Source of the DNA: Marinobacter sp. SS5-14b
GTDB lineage: Bacteria > Pseudomonadota > Gammaproteobacteria > Pseudomonadales > Oleiphilaceae
Reading direction: 5' to 3'
DNA: 64,000 nt
Assembly: GCF_030541005.1 (NCBI RefSeq)
Contig: NZ_JASSVM010000001.1
Coordinates: 62,001-126,000, forward strand
Numbering within the stretch: the first letter of the stretch is position 1; each line of letters opens with the position of its first letter. The position numbers were made by a program, and so were the translations under genes. Positions 45,424 through 55,285 of this stretch are shown here, in pieces. The notes beneath the pieces are model-generated. The model was given only the letters and a program-made list of their open reading frames with translations. It was not told the DNA's origin and did no database searches.

Positions 45424-46374
45424 ATGCGAGTTGGTCTGATTGTTGATTCCGCCTGTGATCTACCCTACGAATTTGCCCGCAAACACGATCTGTTTGTTCT
45501 GCCCGTAACCGCCATCATTGATGGTCAAACCTATATTGATACCCATGACCCGGTGAAAACGCAGGAGTTCTACCAGAGTGGGCTTCTGGATAAGGGCCAT
45601 GAGGCGGAAACCCAGGCGTTTTCCGCACAGCAGATCCATGATTTGTTCATGGAAAAGATTGTTACCCAGTTTGACGTGGCTATTTGTGAAACCGTGACTC
45701 GCAGCCGTAGTCTGATCTTCCAGAATGCCAGTGAGGCCATGAACACCGTCATGGCCAATTACGAAGAAGCGCGCAAGACGGCAGGCCTGGAAGGCAAGTT
45801 TTCCATGCGGGTCATCGACAGCAAACAGATCTTTGCCGGCCAGGGTTTGCTGGCGGCACACACGCTTAGACTGATTAGCCAGAAGATGCCCAAGAACGCG
45901 TTGCGGCAGGAGGTGGAAACCTTTACTGACAAAATCTACACATGCGTGATTCCCCGAGATCTTCATTACATCCGCGAGCGAGCGCGTCGCCGGGGCGACA
46001 AGAGTGTGTCTTTTGTTGCAGCCTTTCTCGGAAAGGCTTTGAACATCACTCCGGTGATTTTTGGGCAGGGTGCTGCCGGTAATCCGGTCGCAAAAACCCG
46101 TGACTTCAATGTGGCGGTCGAAAAAGTGATGAATTACGCCTGTGCCCGGGTGGAGGCCGGCCTGCTGACGCCCTATGTCAGTCTCTCCTGTGGTCTGAGC
46201 TGGACCGAGATTGAGGACCTGCCGGGCTTGAATCGTCTCCGGGACGCCTGCGAAAGCAACGGTGTCGAATTGCTGCTGTCCCAGATGGGAATCACCAGTG
46301 CAATCTATGTGGGGCCGGGCAGCATCTGCCTCGCGCTGGCTTCCGAACCACATGAATTCAGCGATTTTCAGTAG
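45424..46374 (+). CDS. DegV-family fatty-acid-binding protein
   Basis: This 316-residue cytosolic protein starts VGLIVDSACDLP and has the DegV pattern of a lipid-binding fold, including a TVTRSRSL segment and a late SCGLSW. Known members bind fatty acids and partner fatty-acid kinase (FakB type). No FakA gene is present here. GGAGG is at 45411-45415, eight bases before ATG 45424. A hairpin with T-rich tail follows. Confidence 0.87.
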   Translation: MRVGLIVDSACDLPYEFARKHDLFVLPVTAIIDGQTYIDTHDPVKTQEFYQSGLLDKGHEAETQAFSAQQIHDLFMEKIVTQFDVAICETVTRSRSLIFQNASEAMNTVMANYEEARKTAGLEGKFSMRVIDSKQIFAGQGLLAAHTLRLISQKMPKNALRQEVETFTDKIYTCVIPRDLHYIRERARRRGDKSVSFVAAFLGKALNITPVIFGQGAAGNPVAKTRDFNVAVEKVMNYACARVEAGLLTPYVSLSCGLSWTEIEDLPGLNRLRDACESNGVELLLSQMGITSAIYVGPGSICLALASEPHEFSDFQ

Positions 46375-46380
46375 TCTTTG

Positions 46381-46408
46381 GGGCCAGTCTGCTTGACTGG
46401 CCCTTTCT
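46381..46408 (+). terminator. Terminator after degV
   Basis: GGGCCAGTC (46381-46389) and GACTGGCCC (46395-46403) form a perfect 9-bp stem with TGCTT loop, followed by TTTCT. It is a good Rho-independent terminator, seven bases after the stop codon. Confidence 0.8.
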
Positions 46409-46504
46409 CACCCCATTCCCGGTAATTCAGGCAAACCCGGCTCGCGGGTTTCCGTGATAGCCTCATGCCATATTTCAGGAACCGTGCCAAAGGATGCCAG
46501 TGTT

Positions 46505-47533
46505 ATGACCAAACCTACGCCCAACTTAGCCGATACTCTGTTTGAGGCTCACGTTAAGCATGAGATGGCCTCTCTCAAAGGTGCCAAACTGAGGAAGTTT
46601 CTGGAGGCTGAGGTTGATGAGCTACTGAAGCATGCTGAAACGGTTCCTCTGGAGCAGCTCGTCAGTTCCGAGCAGGTGATGGGGGTGATCCGGCGTATTG
46701 TTATCGATATGGAGCTCGATGCGGGGATACCGGAGCTGGCCGCAGAAATGGCGACTGAGGTAATGAGCGCGCCGGTGCAGGCAGACACCACTTTGGGTGA
46801 GATCTTGTCCCGTGATCAGGCCAGTGCTTTTATTGAAGAAGCTCTGGAACTTCGCCAGCAGCGGGAGCGCATTATTGCCGGGATCATGGCGCATCCGGTG
46901 TATCAGGAGTTGGTATCCAATGTGGTTTACCACGGGCTGGTGAACTACCTCTATGAAGACAACCTGCTGACCCGCTCGGTTCCGGGTGTGGGTTCGATGA
47001 TGAAGTTTGGCAAGAAAATGGCCAATAAAGCGGTGCCAGGGCTGGACGAAACCTTTGAACGGCGCATCAAGGCCTGGTTGTCCGACAGCTTGCCGGGGCT
47101 GATCACACGCAGCGAACAATTCCTGCACAAGGCGCTCACGGACGACGAGCTCAGGGACAGCGTGATGGCGGCCTGGGTGACGCTCGAAGGATCCACCATT
47201 TCGGAGCTCAAAGACGGCTTGGGCGATGTGGAGCTTCAGGAGTTTGTAGTGCTGGGGTATGACTTCTGGCTGCACTTCCGGGAAACCGCCTATTTCGAAG
47301 GTTGCGCACAGGCTGCGGTTGAGCACCTGTATGCAAAATATGGCAGTAAACCCGTCATCGCTTTACTTCAGGACGTTGGCGTGACCCGTGAAGTGATTGT
47401 CACGGAGCTGGCAGAGTTGGCTTTACCGGTGGTCGACGTGCTGAGAGAGGAAGGCTACGTTGAAGCGTTACTGCGTCGGCGGCTTGGTGCTTTCTACCGC
47501 TCAGCCGCGGTCAAGAAACTGCTGGTGGACTGA
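46505..47533 (+). CDS. Protein of unknown function
   Basis: This 342-residue protein is not recognised. It is predicted almost entirely alpha-helical and amphipathic, with many Glu/Leu-rich helices and no signal peptide or clear membrane segment. A middle part (SVPGVGSMMKFGKKMANKAVPG) is glycine-containing and could touch a membrane. Start ATG 46505 is preferred (AAAGGA upstream). It stands alone between two terminators, so it is a single-gene unit. Confidence 0.75.
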   Translation: MTKPTPNLADTLFEAHVKHEMASLKGAKLRKFLEAEVDELLKHAETVPLEQLVSSEQVMGVIRRIVIDMELDAGIPELAAEMATEVMSAPVQADTTLGEILSRDQASAFIEEALELRQQRERIIAGIMAHPVYQELVSNVVYHGLVNYLYEDNLLTRSVPGVGSMMKFGKKMANKAVPGLDETFERRIKAWLSDSLPGLITRSEQFLHKALTDDELRDSVMAAWVTLEGSTISELKDGLGDVELQEFVVLGYDFWLHFRETAYFEGCAQAAVEHLYAKYGSKPVIALLQDVGVTREVIVTELAELALPVVDVLREEGYVEALLRRRLGAFYRSAAVKKLLVD

Positions 47534-47564
47534 TCGTACCGAGCCACCTGAAGCCTGCGCCAAC

Positions 47565-47600
47565 AAAAAGGCCGGAAGACGAACATCTTCCGGCCTTTTT
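47565..47600. terminator. Bidirectional terminator between unknown gene and fdxA
   Basis: AAAAAGGCCGGAAGA (47565-47579) and TCTTCCGGCCTTTTT (47586-47600) form a perfect 15-bp stem with a six-base loop. A and T runs on both sides allow use in both directions by these convergent genes. Confidence 0.9.
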
Positions 47601-47620
47601 GTTATCAGTAACGGCTGGGC

Positions 47621-47944
47621 TCAGCGCTCCAGATACTGAAGCTTGTCTGGCTTGCCATCCCATTCTGCGGCGTCTGGCAGCGGATCTTTCTTCTCGGTGA
47701 TGTTCGGCCACTTGCCCGCCAGGTCGGCGTTGATTTCAACAAAGGCAACCTGATCAGCCGGCAGCTCGTCTTCCGAGAAAATCGCTTCGGCCGGGCATTC
47801 AGGCTCGCACAGCGCGCAGTCGATGCACTCGTCCGGGTCGATGACCAGAAAGTTGGGGCCTTCGTAGAAGCAGTCTACCGGACAGACTTCCACGCAGTCG
47901 GTGTATTTGCACTTGATGCAGTTATCAGTAACGATAAACGCCAT
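47621..47944 (-). CDS. fdxA: Ferredoxin FdxA (7Fe type)
   Basis: This 107-residue electron carrier has cysteines at 9, 12, 17, 21, 25, 40, 43, 46 and 50, giving the ligands of one 3Fe-4S and one 4Fe-4S cluster. The C-terminal extension is typical of FdxA. The start ATG 47944 has AGGG nine bases upstream and the conserved MAFIVTDNC beginning. It lies beside mutS, an arrangement common in Pseudomonas-like gammaproteobacteria. Confidence 0.96.
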   Translation of the reverse strand: MAFIVTDNCIKCKYTDCVEVCPVDCFYEGPNFLVIDPDECIDCALCEPECPAEAIFSEDELPADQVAFVEINADLAGKWPNITEKKDPLPDAAEWDGKPDKLQYLER

Positions 47945-48106
47945 AGTCAGATCCCTGGTTCGTAGAACGTTCAGTCTCATCAGGAGCCTTGAAAATCCGG
48001 CCCCTTCTATAATTTGTGCGCGATATTGTAGGGAGCGCCCCGCGCAGCCGCAAGCTTTGGCCTGCTATAACCTTATTACACAGATCAAGTTTGGCCCAGT
48101 TTCCTG

Positions 48107-50749
48107 TTATTTCTTCAGCAATGCCCGCAGCTCGTAAAGCTGGTTCAGGGCATCCCGGGGTGTCAGGTCGTCAATATCCAGTTGCTGAAGGGCTTCTTCC
48201 ACTGCGCTTGGCTCTGCCATCGCAAACATATCTCCCTGATAAACCGCTTGCGTGCTGGCCGGTTGCCTGGCGGCTTTGGGGGCGGGTTCCTCGATACGCG
48301 CCTGTACCGGAACGGACGGATTGGCTGCGCTTCCTTCCAGGTGGGCAAGCTGCGCCTTCGCGTGGCGGATGACATCCTGGGGCACACCGGCGAGTTTTGC
48401 TACCTGAAGACCGTAACTCTGGCTCGCGGGGCCGTCGTGCACGTTGTGCAGGAAGACGATGGAATCGTCGTGTTCGGTGGCGGTCAGGTGAACGTTCACC
48501 GCGTGTTCCAGGTCATCGGCCAGTTGGGTCAGTTCGAAATAATGAGTAGCGAACAAGGTGTAGCAGCGAATCTCCTTTGCCAGATGTTCGGCGGTGGCCC
48601 AGGCCAGCGACAAGCCGTCAAACGTGCTGGTGCCGCGGCCGACCTCATCCATCAGCACCAGGCTGTGCTCGGTGGCGTTGTGCAGGATATTGGCGGTTTC
48701 GGTCATTTCTACCATAAACGTGGAGCGGCCACCGGCAATGTCATCGGACGAACCCATCCGGGTAAAGATCCGGTCCACGGGCCCCAGAACCGCCCGGTTG
48801 GCTGGCACAAAGCTGCCGGTGTAGGCCAGCAGGGCAATCAGCGCGGCCTGGCGCATGTAGGTGGACTTACCGCCCATGTTCGGGCCGGTAATCACCAGCA
48901 TGCGGCGCTTGTTGTCGATCAACAGGTTGTTGGGAACAAACGGCTCGTCCAACAGCTGCTCCACCACCGGGTGGCGGCCTTCTTCCACATCAAAACCGGG
49001 TTGCTCGGTAAACTCCGGCGCGGTGAAGCGCAGGCTGGTGGCGCGCTCGGCAAAGTTGCTGAGTACGTCGAGCTCGGCCAGGGCCTGGGCGGCATCCTGC
49101 AGCGGTGCAAGTTGTTCGGCGACGGTTTCCAGAACCTCATCGTACAGGCCTTTTTCCCGGGCCAGGGCGCGGCTCTTGGCGCTCAGAGCCTTGTCTTCGA
49201 ACTCCTTCAGTTCCGGAGTGATGAAGCGCTCGGCGTTTTTCAGGGTCTGGCGGCGGATGTAATCCACCGGTGCCTGGTCTGACTGAGCTCGGCTGATTTC
49301 AATGTAATAGCCGTGCACCCGGTTGTAGCCCACTTTCAGGGTGGAAATGCCGGTGCGCTGCCGCTCCCGGGTTTCGACATCCAGCAGGTACTGGCCGGCG
49401 TTTTCGCTGATGTTACGCAGCTCGTCCAGCTCTTCATCGAAGCCTTCGGCAATCACACCGCCCTCGCGGATGACCACGGGCGGGTTTTCGATAATGGCCC
49501 GGGTCAGCAGGTCTGCCAGGGCCGGGTACTCACTTACGGACTTGGCAAGACTGGCGACGTGAGGCGAGCTCACCGGTTTCAGGGCTTGTTGCAACTCCGG
49601 CAGTGTCTCGAAAGCGTCACGCAGGCGTGCCAGATCCCGTGGCCGGGCCGAACGCAGCGCAACTCGGGCCAGAATGCGTTCGATATCGCCGACTCGCTTG
49701 AGCAGGTCGTGTACCGGCTCGTAGTGAAAACCATCGAGCAGAGCGGAGACCGCGTGCTGGCGCTGGCGCACAACGTCGACATTCCGCAGCGGCCGGTTGA
49801 GCCAGCGGCGCAGTTCCCGGGCGCCCATGGCTGTGGCGGTGCGGTCCATCACCCAGGCCAGGGTGTACTGCTGGCCACCCATCAGGTTGGTGTCGATCTC
49901 CAGGTTGCGGCGGCTGGCGGCGTCCAGAATCACTGCATCCTCCCGGCGCTCCCGGGTGAGTTTGCGGATGTGGGGCAAGGCGGTGCGCTGTGTTTCCCGC
50001 GCGTACTGCAGCAGACAGCCCGCAGCACAGATGGCCAGATGCAGATCTTCACAGCCAAAACCGGTGAGGTCTTTGACCTGCAGTTGCTGGGTAATCACCC
50101 GCCGCGCTGAATCCGCTTCAAACAGCCAGGGGCCTTGCCGGCGCACCCCGGTAAAGCCTTCCAGTACGTCGCCGTAGGGGAAGTCTTCACTGATCAGGAT
50201 TTCCGCCGGGCGCAGGCGCTGGAGTTCGCCCTGCAAGGCTTCCAGGCTTTCCAGTTCTGCGACGGCAAAGCGGCCACTGGAAATGTCGAGAGAGGCAAAA
50301 CCAAACTGCTCTTTGTGGCTGTAGATGGCTGCCAGCAGGTTGTCCCGACGGTCCTCCAGGAATGCCTCGTCGCTGAGGGTGCCCGGGGTCACGATGCGCA
50401 CGACCTTGCGGTCAACCGGCCCTTTGCTGGTGGCGGGGTCGCCAATCTGTTCGGCAATGGCAATGGATTGGCCTGCGCGCACCATTCGGGCAATGTAGCC
50501 TTCAGCGGCGTGGAACGGCACACCGGCCATCGGGATCGGGTTGCCACCGGACTGGCCCCGGGCGGTCAGGGTAATGTCGAGCAGCTCGGCCGCTTTTTTG
50601 GCGTCGTCGTAGAACAGCTCGTAGAAATCCCCCATGCGGTAAAACACCATCTCGTTGGGGTGCTCTCGCTTGATTCGCAGATATTGTTGCATCATCGGCG
50701 TGTGCTGGGATAAATCCGACTGGGCCGGGTGCTTCTCGGATGCCGTCAT
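48107..50749 (-). CDS. mutS: DNA mismatch repair protein MutS
   Basis: This 880-residue ATPase recognises base mismatches. The N-terminal mismatch-binding domain has the Phe-x-Glu motif in [16 protein letters not shown]. The C-terminal ATPase has Walker [14 protein letters not shown] and Walker B-like [16 protein letters not shown]. The last 30 residues carry the tetramer/dimer helix ([13 protein letters not shown]). The length is usual for the family. GAGGA precedes the ATG. Confidence 0.97.
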   Translation of the reverse strand: MTASEKHPAQSDLSQHTPMMQQYLRIKREHPNEMVFYRMGDFYELFYDDAKKAAELLDITLTARGQSGGNPIPMAGVPFHAAEGYIARMVRAGQSIAIAEQIGDPATSKGPVDRKVVRIVTPGTLSDEAFLEDRRDNLLAAIYSHKEQFGFASLDISSGRFAVAELESLEALQGELQRLRPAEILISEDFPYGDVLEGFTGVRRQGPWLFEADSARRVITQQLQVKDLTGFGCEDLHLAICAAGCLLQYARETQRTALPHIRKLTRERREDAVILDAASRRNLEIDTNLMGGQQYTLAWVMDRTATAMGARELRRWLNRPLRNVDVVRQRQHAVSALLDGFHYEPVHDLLKRVGDIERILARVALRSARPRDLARLRDAFETLPELQQALKPVSSPHVASLAKSVSEYPALADLLTRAIIENPPVVIREGGVIAEGFDEELDELRNISENAGQYLLDVETRERQRTGISTLKVGYNRVHGYYIEISRAQSDQAPVDYIRRQTLKNAERFITPELKEFEDKALSAKSRALAREKGLYDEVLETVAEQLAPLQDAAQALAELDVLSNFAERATSLRFTAPEFTEQPGFDVEEGRHPVVEQLLDEPFVPNNLLIDNKRRMLVITGPNMGGKSTYMRQAALIALLAYTGSFVPANRAVLGPVDRIFTRMGSSDDIAGGRSTFMVEMTETANILHNATEHSLVLMDEVGRGTSTFDGLSLAWATAEHLAKEIRCYTLFATHYFELTQLADDLEHAVNVHLTATEHDDSIVFLHNVHDGPASQSYGLQVAKLAGVPQDVIRHAKAQLAHLEGSAANPSVPVQARIEEPAPKAARQPASTQAVYQGDMFAMAEPSAVEEALQQLDIDDLTPRDALNQLYELRALLKK

Positions 50750-50864
50750 AGGTCCTCGGTTTCTTTAGGGCCAGGGTTTAAAAGGAGGGGATGTTACCAC
50801 GAGCCGTTGTGTCCCCGAAGGCTCTTTGAAACCGGAATCTGATGCGCGGGTCTTGCCGTGTTGC

Positions 50865-51494
50865 TCAAGCCCTGTCAGTGGCAAGCTGCGGATAATATTC
50901 GGCCAGTCGGTCGAGGTCTTGCGGCTCGTCTACGTCGCTCAGGCATTCGCTTTCGTAACAAGACCAGTTCAGAGATTCTATCCGTGCTCTGGTTATGTCT
51001 ACGACCTGCTCGGTGCTCCAGGGAATACTGCTGAACAGGCTTGCATCAAACCGGCGCAGCCCGATCAGGGCATAGCCGCCGTCCATGACCGGACACAGGC
51101 AGCAGTCGTGGGTGTGAAGTGACTCGGCCATCGTCCGCAACCGTTGAGCTGACAGGTCCGGGCAATCAGTACCAATGATCAGTACGGGTGTGCCCCGGCT
51201 CAAACCCCGGCGGGCTGCCGTCGCCATTCGCTTGCCCAGATCACCCTCAACCTGTGCGGAAAACTCATACTCTCCGGCATGGTCCAGGGTCTGCCAGAAC
51301 GGGTTGTTCGGGTTGGGGGTGATACAGAGCTCAACCGGGCCGATGTTGGCGCTCAGGGCCTGCTGCAGTGCATGATTCAATAGCCGGTTGGCCAGTGCCG
51401 CTGCACCTTCCTCACCCAGGGCCGGAATCAGTCGGGTTTTGGCCTTCCCGGGAGCGGGCTCTTTGGCCATGATGAGTATCCTCACTGGGGTCAT
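50865..51494 (-). CDS. TIGR04282-type glycosyltransferase (DUF2064)
   Basis: This 209-residue nucleotidyl/glycosyl-transferase-like protein starts VRILIMAKEPAPGKAKTRL, has the GTDCPDL metal-binding motif and a VMDGGYALIGL block. Its true start is ATG 51494, overlapping the stop of the partner gene by four bases; an upstream frame to 51632 lies inside that partner. The pair with the next gene recurs in many bacteria, but the product is not known. Confidence 0.85.
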   Translation of the reverse strand: MTPVRILIMAKEPAPGKAKTRLIPALGEEGAAALANRLLNHALQQALSANIGPVELCITPNPNNPFWQTLDHAGEYEFSAQVEGDLGKRMATAARRGLSRGTPVLIIGTDCPDLSAQRLRTMAESLHTHDCCLCPVMDGGYALIGLRRFDASLFSSIPWSTEQVVDITRARIESLNWSCYESECLSDVDEPQDLDRLAEYYPQLATDRA

Positions 51495-52198
51495 CGGTAA
51501 CGCTCCGCCAGTTGGTTTGCCGGTGTGCCGCGCCAGTAGGCCCAGCGCAGTTGCCACATCAGTGTAATGGTATGCCAGCTGCCGTGGGTGTCCCACCGGC
51601 GGCCGGAGGTTGTCGCTTTTTGCTTGAGGCACACCGGGGCGCAGATCTGTTTAAGGCGTTTGCTGATTTCAATATCTTCCATTAATGGCTGCTCGGGATA
51701 ACCGCCGACCCGGTTATAAAGTTCACGGCTCATGAATATTGCCTGGTCGCCTGTGGCAATGCCGGTGAGTCGGGACCGAATGTTCATCAGAAGAGCAATC
51801 AGCGGGAGCAACCGTGAGCAACCTTCAATATGAACATCAAACCGACCCCAGGCCTGGGGCGTGGTTTTGAAGATTGCTTGCAGGTGCTGATCCGCATTCG
51901 CCGGTAGCCGCGTATCAGCATGCAGAAACAACAGGTTGGCCGAGGCGCTGGCCTGGGCACCGGCGTTCATCTGGAGGGCCCGGCCGGCGGTGGCCGTGAT
52001 AACGCGAAAACCGGCGGCTTTTGCGGCTTCCACAGTGGTGTCCGAACTGCCGCCATCAACCAGCACAACCTCAATACCCCTCTGTTGCCAGTGTTGAAGG
52101 TGTTTGAGAAGGTCTGGCAGCACCTTCAATTCGTTCAGCACCGGTACAATGATGGCGAGCCCAGTGTTGTTGGCTTGGTGTCTGGAGTGTTCAGTCAT
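51491..52198 (-). CDS. TIGR04283-type family 2 glycosyltransferase
   Basis: This 235-residue GT2 enzyme has IIVPVLNE, the VVLVDGGSSD nucleotide motif, an LFLHADTRLP segment with the metal-binding Asp, and a C-terminal RRWDTHGSW block. Start ATG 52198 is chosen from the family beginning; its ribosome-binding site is weak. It overlaps the TIGR04282-type gene, so both are translated together. The acceptor is unknown. Confidence 0.85.
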   Translation of the reverse strand: MTEHSRHQANNTGLAIIVPVLNELKVLPDLLKHLQHWQQRGIEVVLVDGGSSDTTVEAAKAAGFRVITATAGRALQMNAGAQASASANLLFLHADTRLPANADQHLQAIFKTTPQAWGRFDVHIEGCSRLLPLIALLMNIRSRLTGIATGDQAIFMSRELYNRVGGYPEQPLMEDIEISKRLKQICAPVCLKQKATTSGRRWDTHGSWHTITLMWQLRWAYWRGTPANQLAERYR

Positions 52199-52365
52199 CA
52201 CAAGGTGCCGAAGCGGAATTTGGTCAGATTGCATTGCACTTGTGTGCGGTGCTCCGTAACGTTTGAGTGTTCGGGCGGGCAACGGGAAGTCACACGCCAG
52301 CTAGAAGGGTCAGCCTTGAGAATACCTTTGCCAGCACTGTTTAGTCGATTGTCAGCGGAGATTCC

Positions 52366-53478
52366 ATGAAACGACTGGTTTTGATGGGGGCCGGGCATGC
52401 ACACCTTATCGTGCTACAACATCTTCGGAAAAGCAGGCTGCAGGGCGTAGAGCTGATCGTGGTTACGCCATCAAGATGGCAATACTACTCTGGCATGATT
52501 CCGGGCTGGATTGCGGGACATTACGGAATTGAGCAGTGTCGTATCGAAGTTGAGCCACTGGTTACCGCTGCCGGTGGCAAGCTGATGATGGGCAGTGTTG
52601 TGGCGGTAATGGCAGATCACAACCAGATTCGTCTGGCAGACGGCCAGATAATGAGCTACGACTTTCTCTCGATCGATGTTGGCGCTAAAACCGATCTGAC
52701 GAGCTTGACGGGTTATGCCGGGCAGGTCATCAGCATCAAGCCACTGGAGGACTTTCATCAACAGTGGCAGCAGTTCGCGGCATCCGGCAACCTTGCCGAA
52801 AAGCGACTGGTGATTATGGGGGGCGGAGCCGCCGGTGTGGAGCTTGCGATGGCCGTAGCCCATGCCGGTCAACAGGCAGTGACAGGCGCTCCGCACATGA
52901 CCCTGATTACGGGCTCTCAAGGGCTGTTGCCAGATTTCGGCCAATGCATGAGAAGGCTGACGTCCCGACAGTTGGCCCGGTACGGCATTGATGTGGTGGA
53001 GCTGCGTGCAACCGGAGCGGGGCAGGTACTGAGCTTGTCTGACGGTCGCTCCTTGGTGGCGGATCTGGTCATGGCGGTGACCGGCTCTGTGCCGTTTTCG
53101 TTCCTCTCCGACTGCGGTCTCGAGACGGATGACAGTGGCTTTGTGCTTGTGAATGCCCGTCACCAGAGCACGAGCCATCCGAAGGTATTTGCCGCAGGTG
53201 ATGTATGTGCTCGAACTGACCAGGCGTTGAGCCGTTCCGGTGTCCATGCAGTCCGTGCAGGTCCGGTGCTGGCTGCAAATCTGATGGCTGCCATGGAGGG
53301 CGGCAGCCTTGCCGCCTTCAAGCCGCGCACTCACACGTTGTATCTTATTGCCTGCGGTGACAAAACGGCGACGGGCAGCTACGGACCTTTTGCGGTCGCC
53401 GGAAAGTGGGTTTGGGCCTTGAAAGACCGTATTGATCGTGGCTTTGTCAGCGGTTTTCCGCGCCGCCTGGAAAAGTGA
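52366..53478 (+). CDS. Pyridine nucleotide-disulfide oxidoreductase, SelD-fusion N-terminal type
   Basis: This 370-residue FAD protein begins MGAGHAHLIVLQHL and has a second nucleotide motif GGGAAGVELA and a VFAAGDVC block near the end. These features fit TIGR03169, best known as the N-terminal half of some selenophosphate synthetases (SelD). No SelD half is present, so it is a free-standing version. Function is unknown; an NDH-2-like quinone reductase is possible. It is divergent from the glycosyltransferase pair. Confidence 0.82.
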   Translation: MKRLVLMGAGHAHLIVLQHLRKSRLQGVELIVVTPSRWQYYSGMIPGWIAGHYGIEQCRIEVEPLVTAAGGKLMMGSVVAVMADHNQIRLADGQIMSYDFLSIDVGAKTDLTSLTGYAGQVISIKPLEDFHQQWQQFAASGNLAEKRLVIMGGGAAGVELAMAVAHAGQQAVTGAPHMTLITGSQGLLPDFGQCMRRLTSRQLARYGIDVVELRATGAGQVLSLSDGRSLVADLVMAVTGSVPFSFLSDCGLETDDSGFVLVNARHQSTSHPKVFAAGDVCARTDQALSRSGVHAVRAGPVLAANLMAAMEGGSLAAFKPRTHTLYLIACGDKTATGSYGPFAVAGKWVWALKDRIDRGFVSGFPRRLEK

Positions 53479-53514
53479 CGAAAACACAGGACAGACAAAA
53501 ACCGGAGATAGATC

Positions 53515-54015
53515 ATGCAAGCTTCAGATCGGGCGCTGTGCGAGGCGGGCGAGCAGTTGGGGAAGCTCCTCGAGCAACAAGGGTGGACCATCGCCACAGC
53601 CGAAAGCTGCACCGGTGGCTGGGTGGCCAAAGTATTGACTGACCGTGCCGGCTCTTCGGGCTATTTCATGGCTGGGCTTGTCACCTACAGCAATGACGCC
53701 AAACAGGCCATTCTGGGGGTGTCGGAACCTATGCTGGCTGAGCACGGCGCGGTCAGTGAGCCCGTTGTCCGGCAGATGGTGGCGGGCGCCGTTCAGGCTG
53801 TGGGCTCCCAGTTGGCGGTTGCCGTCAGCGGCATTGCCGGCCCCGGTGGTGGCAGCCAGGAAAAGCCAGTCGGCACAGTCTGGTTTGCGTGGGGCACTGG
53901 CCCGAGCAACACCGAAACCCGCGTGCAGTGCTTTGCCGGCGACCGCGACCAGGTGCGACGACAGTCAGTTTTGTATGCGTTGCAAGGGGTTACCGCGTTT
54001 CTTGAAAAGCTGTGA
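53515..54015 (+). CDS. pncC: Nicotinamide-nucleotide amidase
   Basis: This 166-residue CinA C-terminal-domain protein deamidates nicotinamide mononucleotide to recycle NAD. The nucleophile region is TAESCTGGW, followed by YSNDAK and SGIAGPGGGS, all characteristic of PncC. It is the short, single-domain form, without the N-terminal MoaB-like domain of CinA. It stands directly before recA, the standard neighbourhood in gammaproteobacteria. Confidence 0.95.
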   Translation: MQASDRALCEAGEQLGKLLEQQGWTIATAESCTGGWVAKVLTDRAGSSGYFMAGLVTYSNDAKQAILGVSEPMLAEHGAVSEPVVRQMVAGAVQAVGSQLAVAVSGIAGPGGGSQEKPVGTVWFAWGTGPSNTETRVQCFAGDRDQVRRQSVLYALQGVTAFLEKL

Positions 54016-54066
54016 TCTTTTTCACTCAGACAGGGGTTGGTCTGCGCGAACGCATATGTTTTAATA

Positions 54067-54082
54067 CTGTTCAAATATACAG
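54067..54082. promoter_or_regulatory. LexA (SOS) box upstream of recA
   Basis: CTGTTCAAATATACAG fits CTG-N10-CAG with the preferred CTGT and ACAG ends and an AT-rich centre, close to the E. coli consensus. It lies 99 bp before the recA start. Confidence 0.88.
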
Positions 54083-54180
54083 GAAAACACTGGACGGCCT
54101 CCGGTGTGTCCTTTTCGAATCTTACTGCTGTGCGCCAGATTTCGGGGCCAGCAGTTCCGGTAAACAGGGGTAGGGCAACA

Positions 54181-55224
54181 ATGGAAGACAACCGCAAAAA
54201 AGCACTCAGTGCAGCACTCGGCCAGATTGAACGCCAGTTTGGCAAAGGTGCCGTAATGAAAATGGGCGATCAGCCCCGCGAAGCCATTCCTGCGGTGTCC
54301 ACCGGTTCTCTGGGTCTGGATGTAGCACTGGGTATTGGTGGCCTGCCTTATGGCCGGATTGTCGAAATCTACGGCCCGGAAAGCTCCGGTAAAACGACCC
54401 TGACCCTGCAGGTCATCGCTGAAGCTCAAAAGCAGGGTAAAACCTGTGCCTTCATCGACGCCGAGCACGCACTTGACCCGATCTACGCCGAGAAACTGGG
54501 CGTTAACGTGGACGACCTGTTGGTTTCACAGCCAGACACTGGCGAACAGGCACTGGAAATTGCCGACATGCTGGTGCGTTCCAATGCGGTAGACGTGATC
54601 ATCGTCGACTCCGTGGCAGCCCTGACACCCAAGGCAGAAATCGAAGGCGAGATGGGCGACAGCCACGTAGGCCTTCAGGCCCGCCTGATGTCCCAGGCGC
54701 TGCGTAAGCTGACCGGTAACGTGAAGCACGCCAACTGCCTGATGGTGTTCATCAACCAGATCCGGATGAAGATCGGCGTTATGTTCGGCAGCCCCGAAAC
54801 CACCACCGGTGGTAACGCTCTGAAATTCTACGCCTCCGTGCGCCTTGATATCCGCCGCATTGGCGCCGTTAAAGACGGCGACGAAGTAACCGGTAACGAA
54901 ACCCGCGTAAAAGTGGTTAAAAACAAGGTATCTCCGCCGTTCAAACAGGCCGAATTCCAGATCCTGTACGGCAAGGGCATCTACCATATGGCCGAAGTTC
55001 TGGACATGGGTGTGAAAGAAGGCTTCGTTGACAAATCCGGTGCCTGGTACGCCTATAACGGTGACAAAATCGGCCAGGGTAAGGCGAACGCCTGCAAATA
55101 CCTGGAAGAGAATATGGATATGGCGAATGAGATCGAAGCCAAGGTTCGCGACAAGCTGATGCCGAAGCCGGTTAAGAAAGAAGCGGTTGAGGCCGTGGCC
55201 GAAGCGAATGGAGAGCTGCTGTAA
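54181..55224 (+). CDS. recA: Recombinase RecA
   Basis: This 347-residue ATPase forms filaments on single-stranded DNA, performs strand exchange and triggers LexA cleavage. Walker A is GPESSGKTT, followed by [22 protein letters not shown] and the L2 loop with [16 protein letters not shown]. The acidic C-terminal tail is short. The start ATG 54181 follows AGGGG; an upstream open frame to 54037 lies across the SOS box and is not coding. RecX is not found directly downstream, where it often lies. Confidence 0.98.
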   Translation: MEDNRKKALSAALGQIERQFGKGAVMKMGDQPREAIPAVSTGSLGLDVALGIGGLPYGRIVEIYGPESSGKTTLTLQVIAEAQKQGKTCAFIDAEHALDPIYAEKLGVNVDDLLVSQPDTGEQALEIADMLVRSNAVDVIIVDSVAALTPKAEIEGEMGDSHVGLQARLMSQALRKLTGNVKHANCLMVFINQIRMKIGVMFGSPETTTGGNALKFYASVRLDIRRIGAVKDGDEVTGNETRVKVVKNKVSPPFKQAEFQILYGKGIYHMAEVLDMGVKEGFVDKSGAWYAYNGDKIGQGKANACKYLEENMDMANEIEAKVRDKLMPKPVKKEAVEAVAEANGELL

Positions 55225-55229
55225 CAGCG

Positions 55230-55276
55230 AAAGAGAACAGAGAAAGAGAACAGAGAAAGAGAACAGAGAAAGAGGG
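55230..55276 (+). repeat. 13-bp tandem repeat downstream of recA
   Basis: The unit AAAGAGAACAGAG occurs at 55230-55242, 55243-55255 and 55256-55268, then partly again to 55276, where it merges into the AGAGGGAG Shine-Dalgarno of the next gene. It fills most of the 61-bp gap. Copy number could vary by slippage. Confidence 0.85.
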
Positions 55277-55285
55277 AGACGTTAC

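Noticed and set aside
54037..54180. An N-terminal extension of recA
   Set aside because: It crosses the LexA box, and the family start MEDNRKKAL at 54181 has its own ribosome-binding site.
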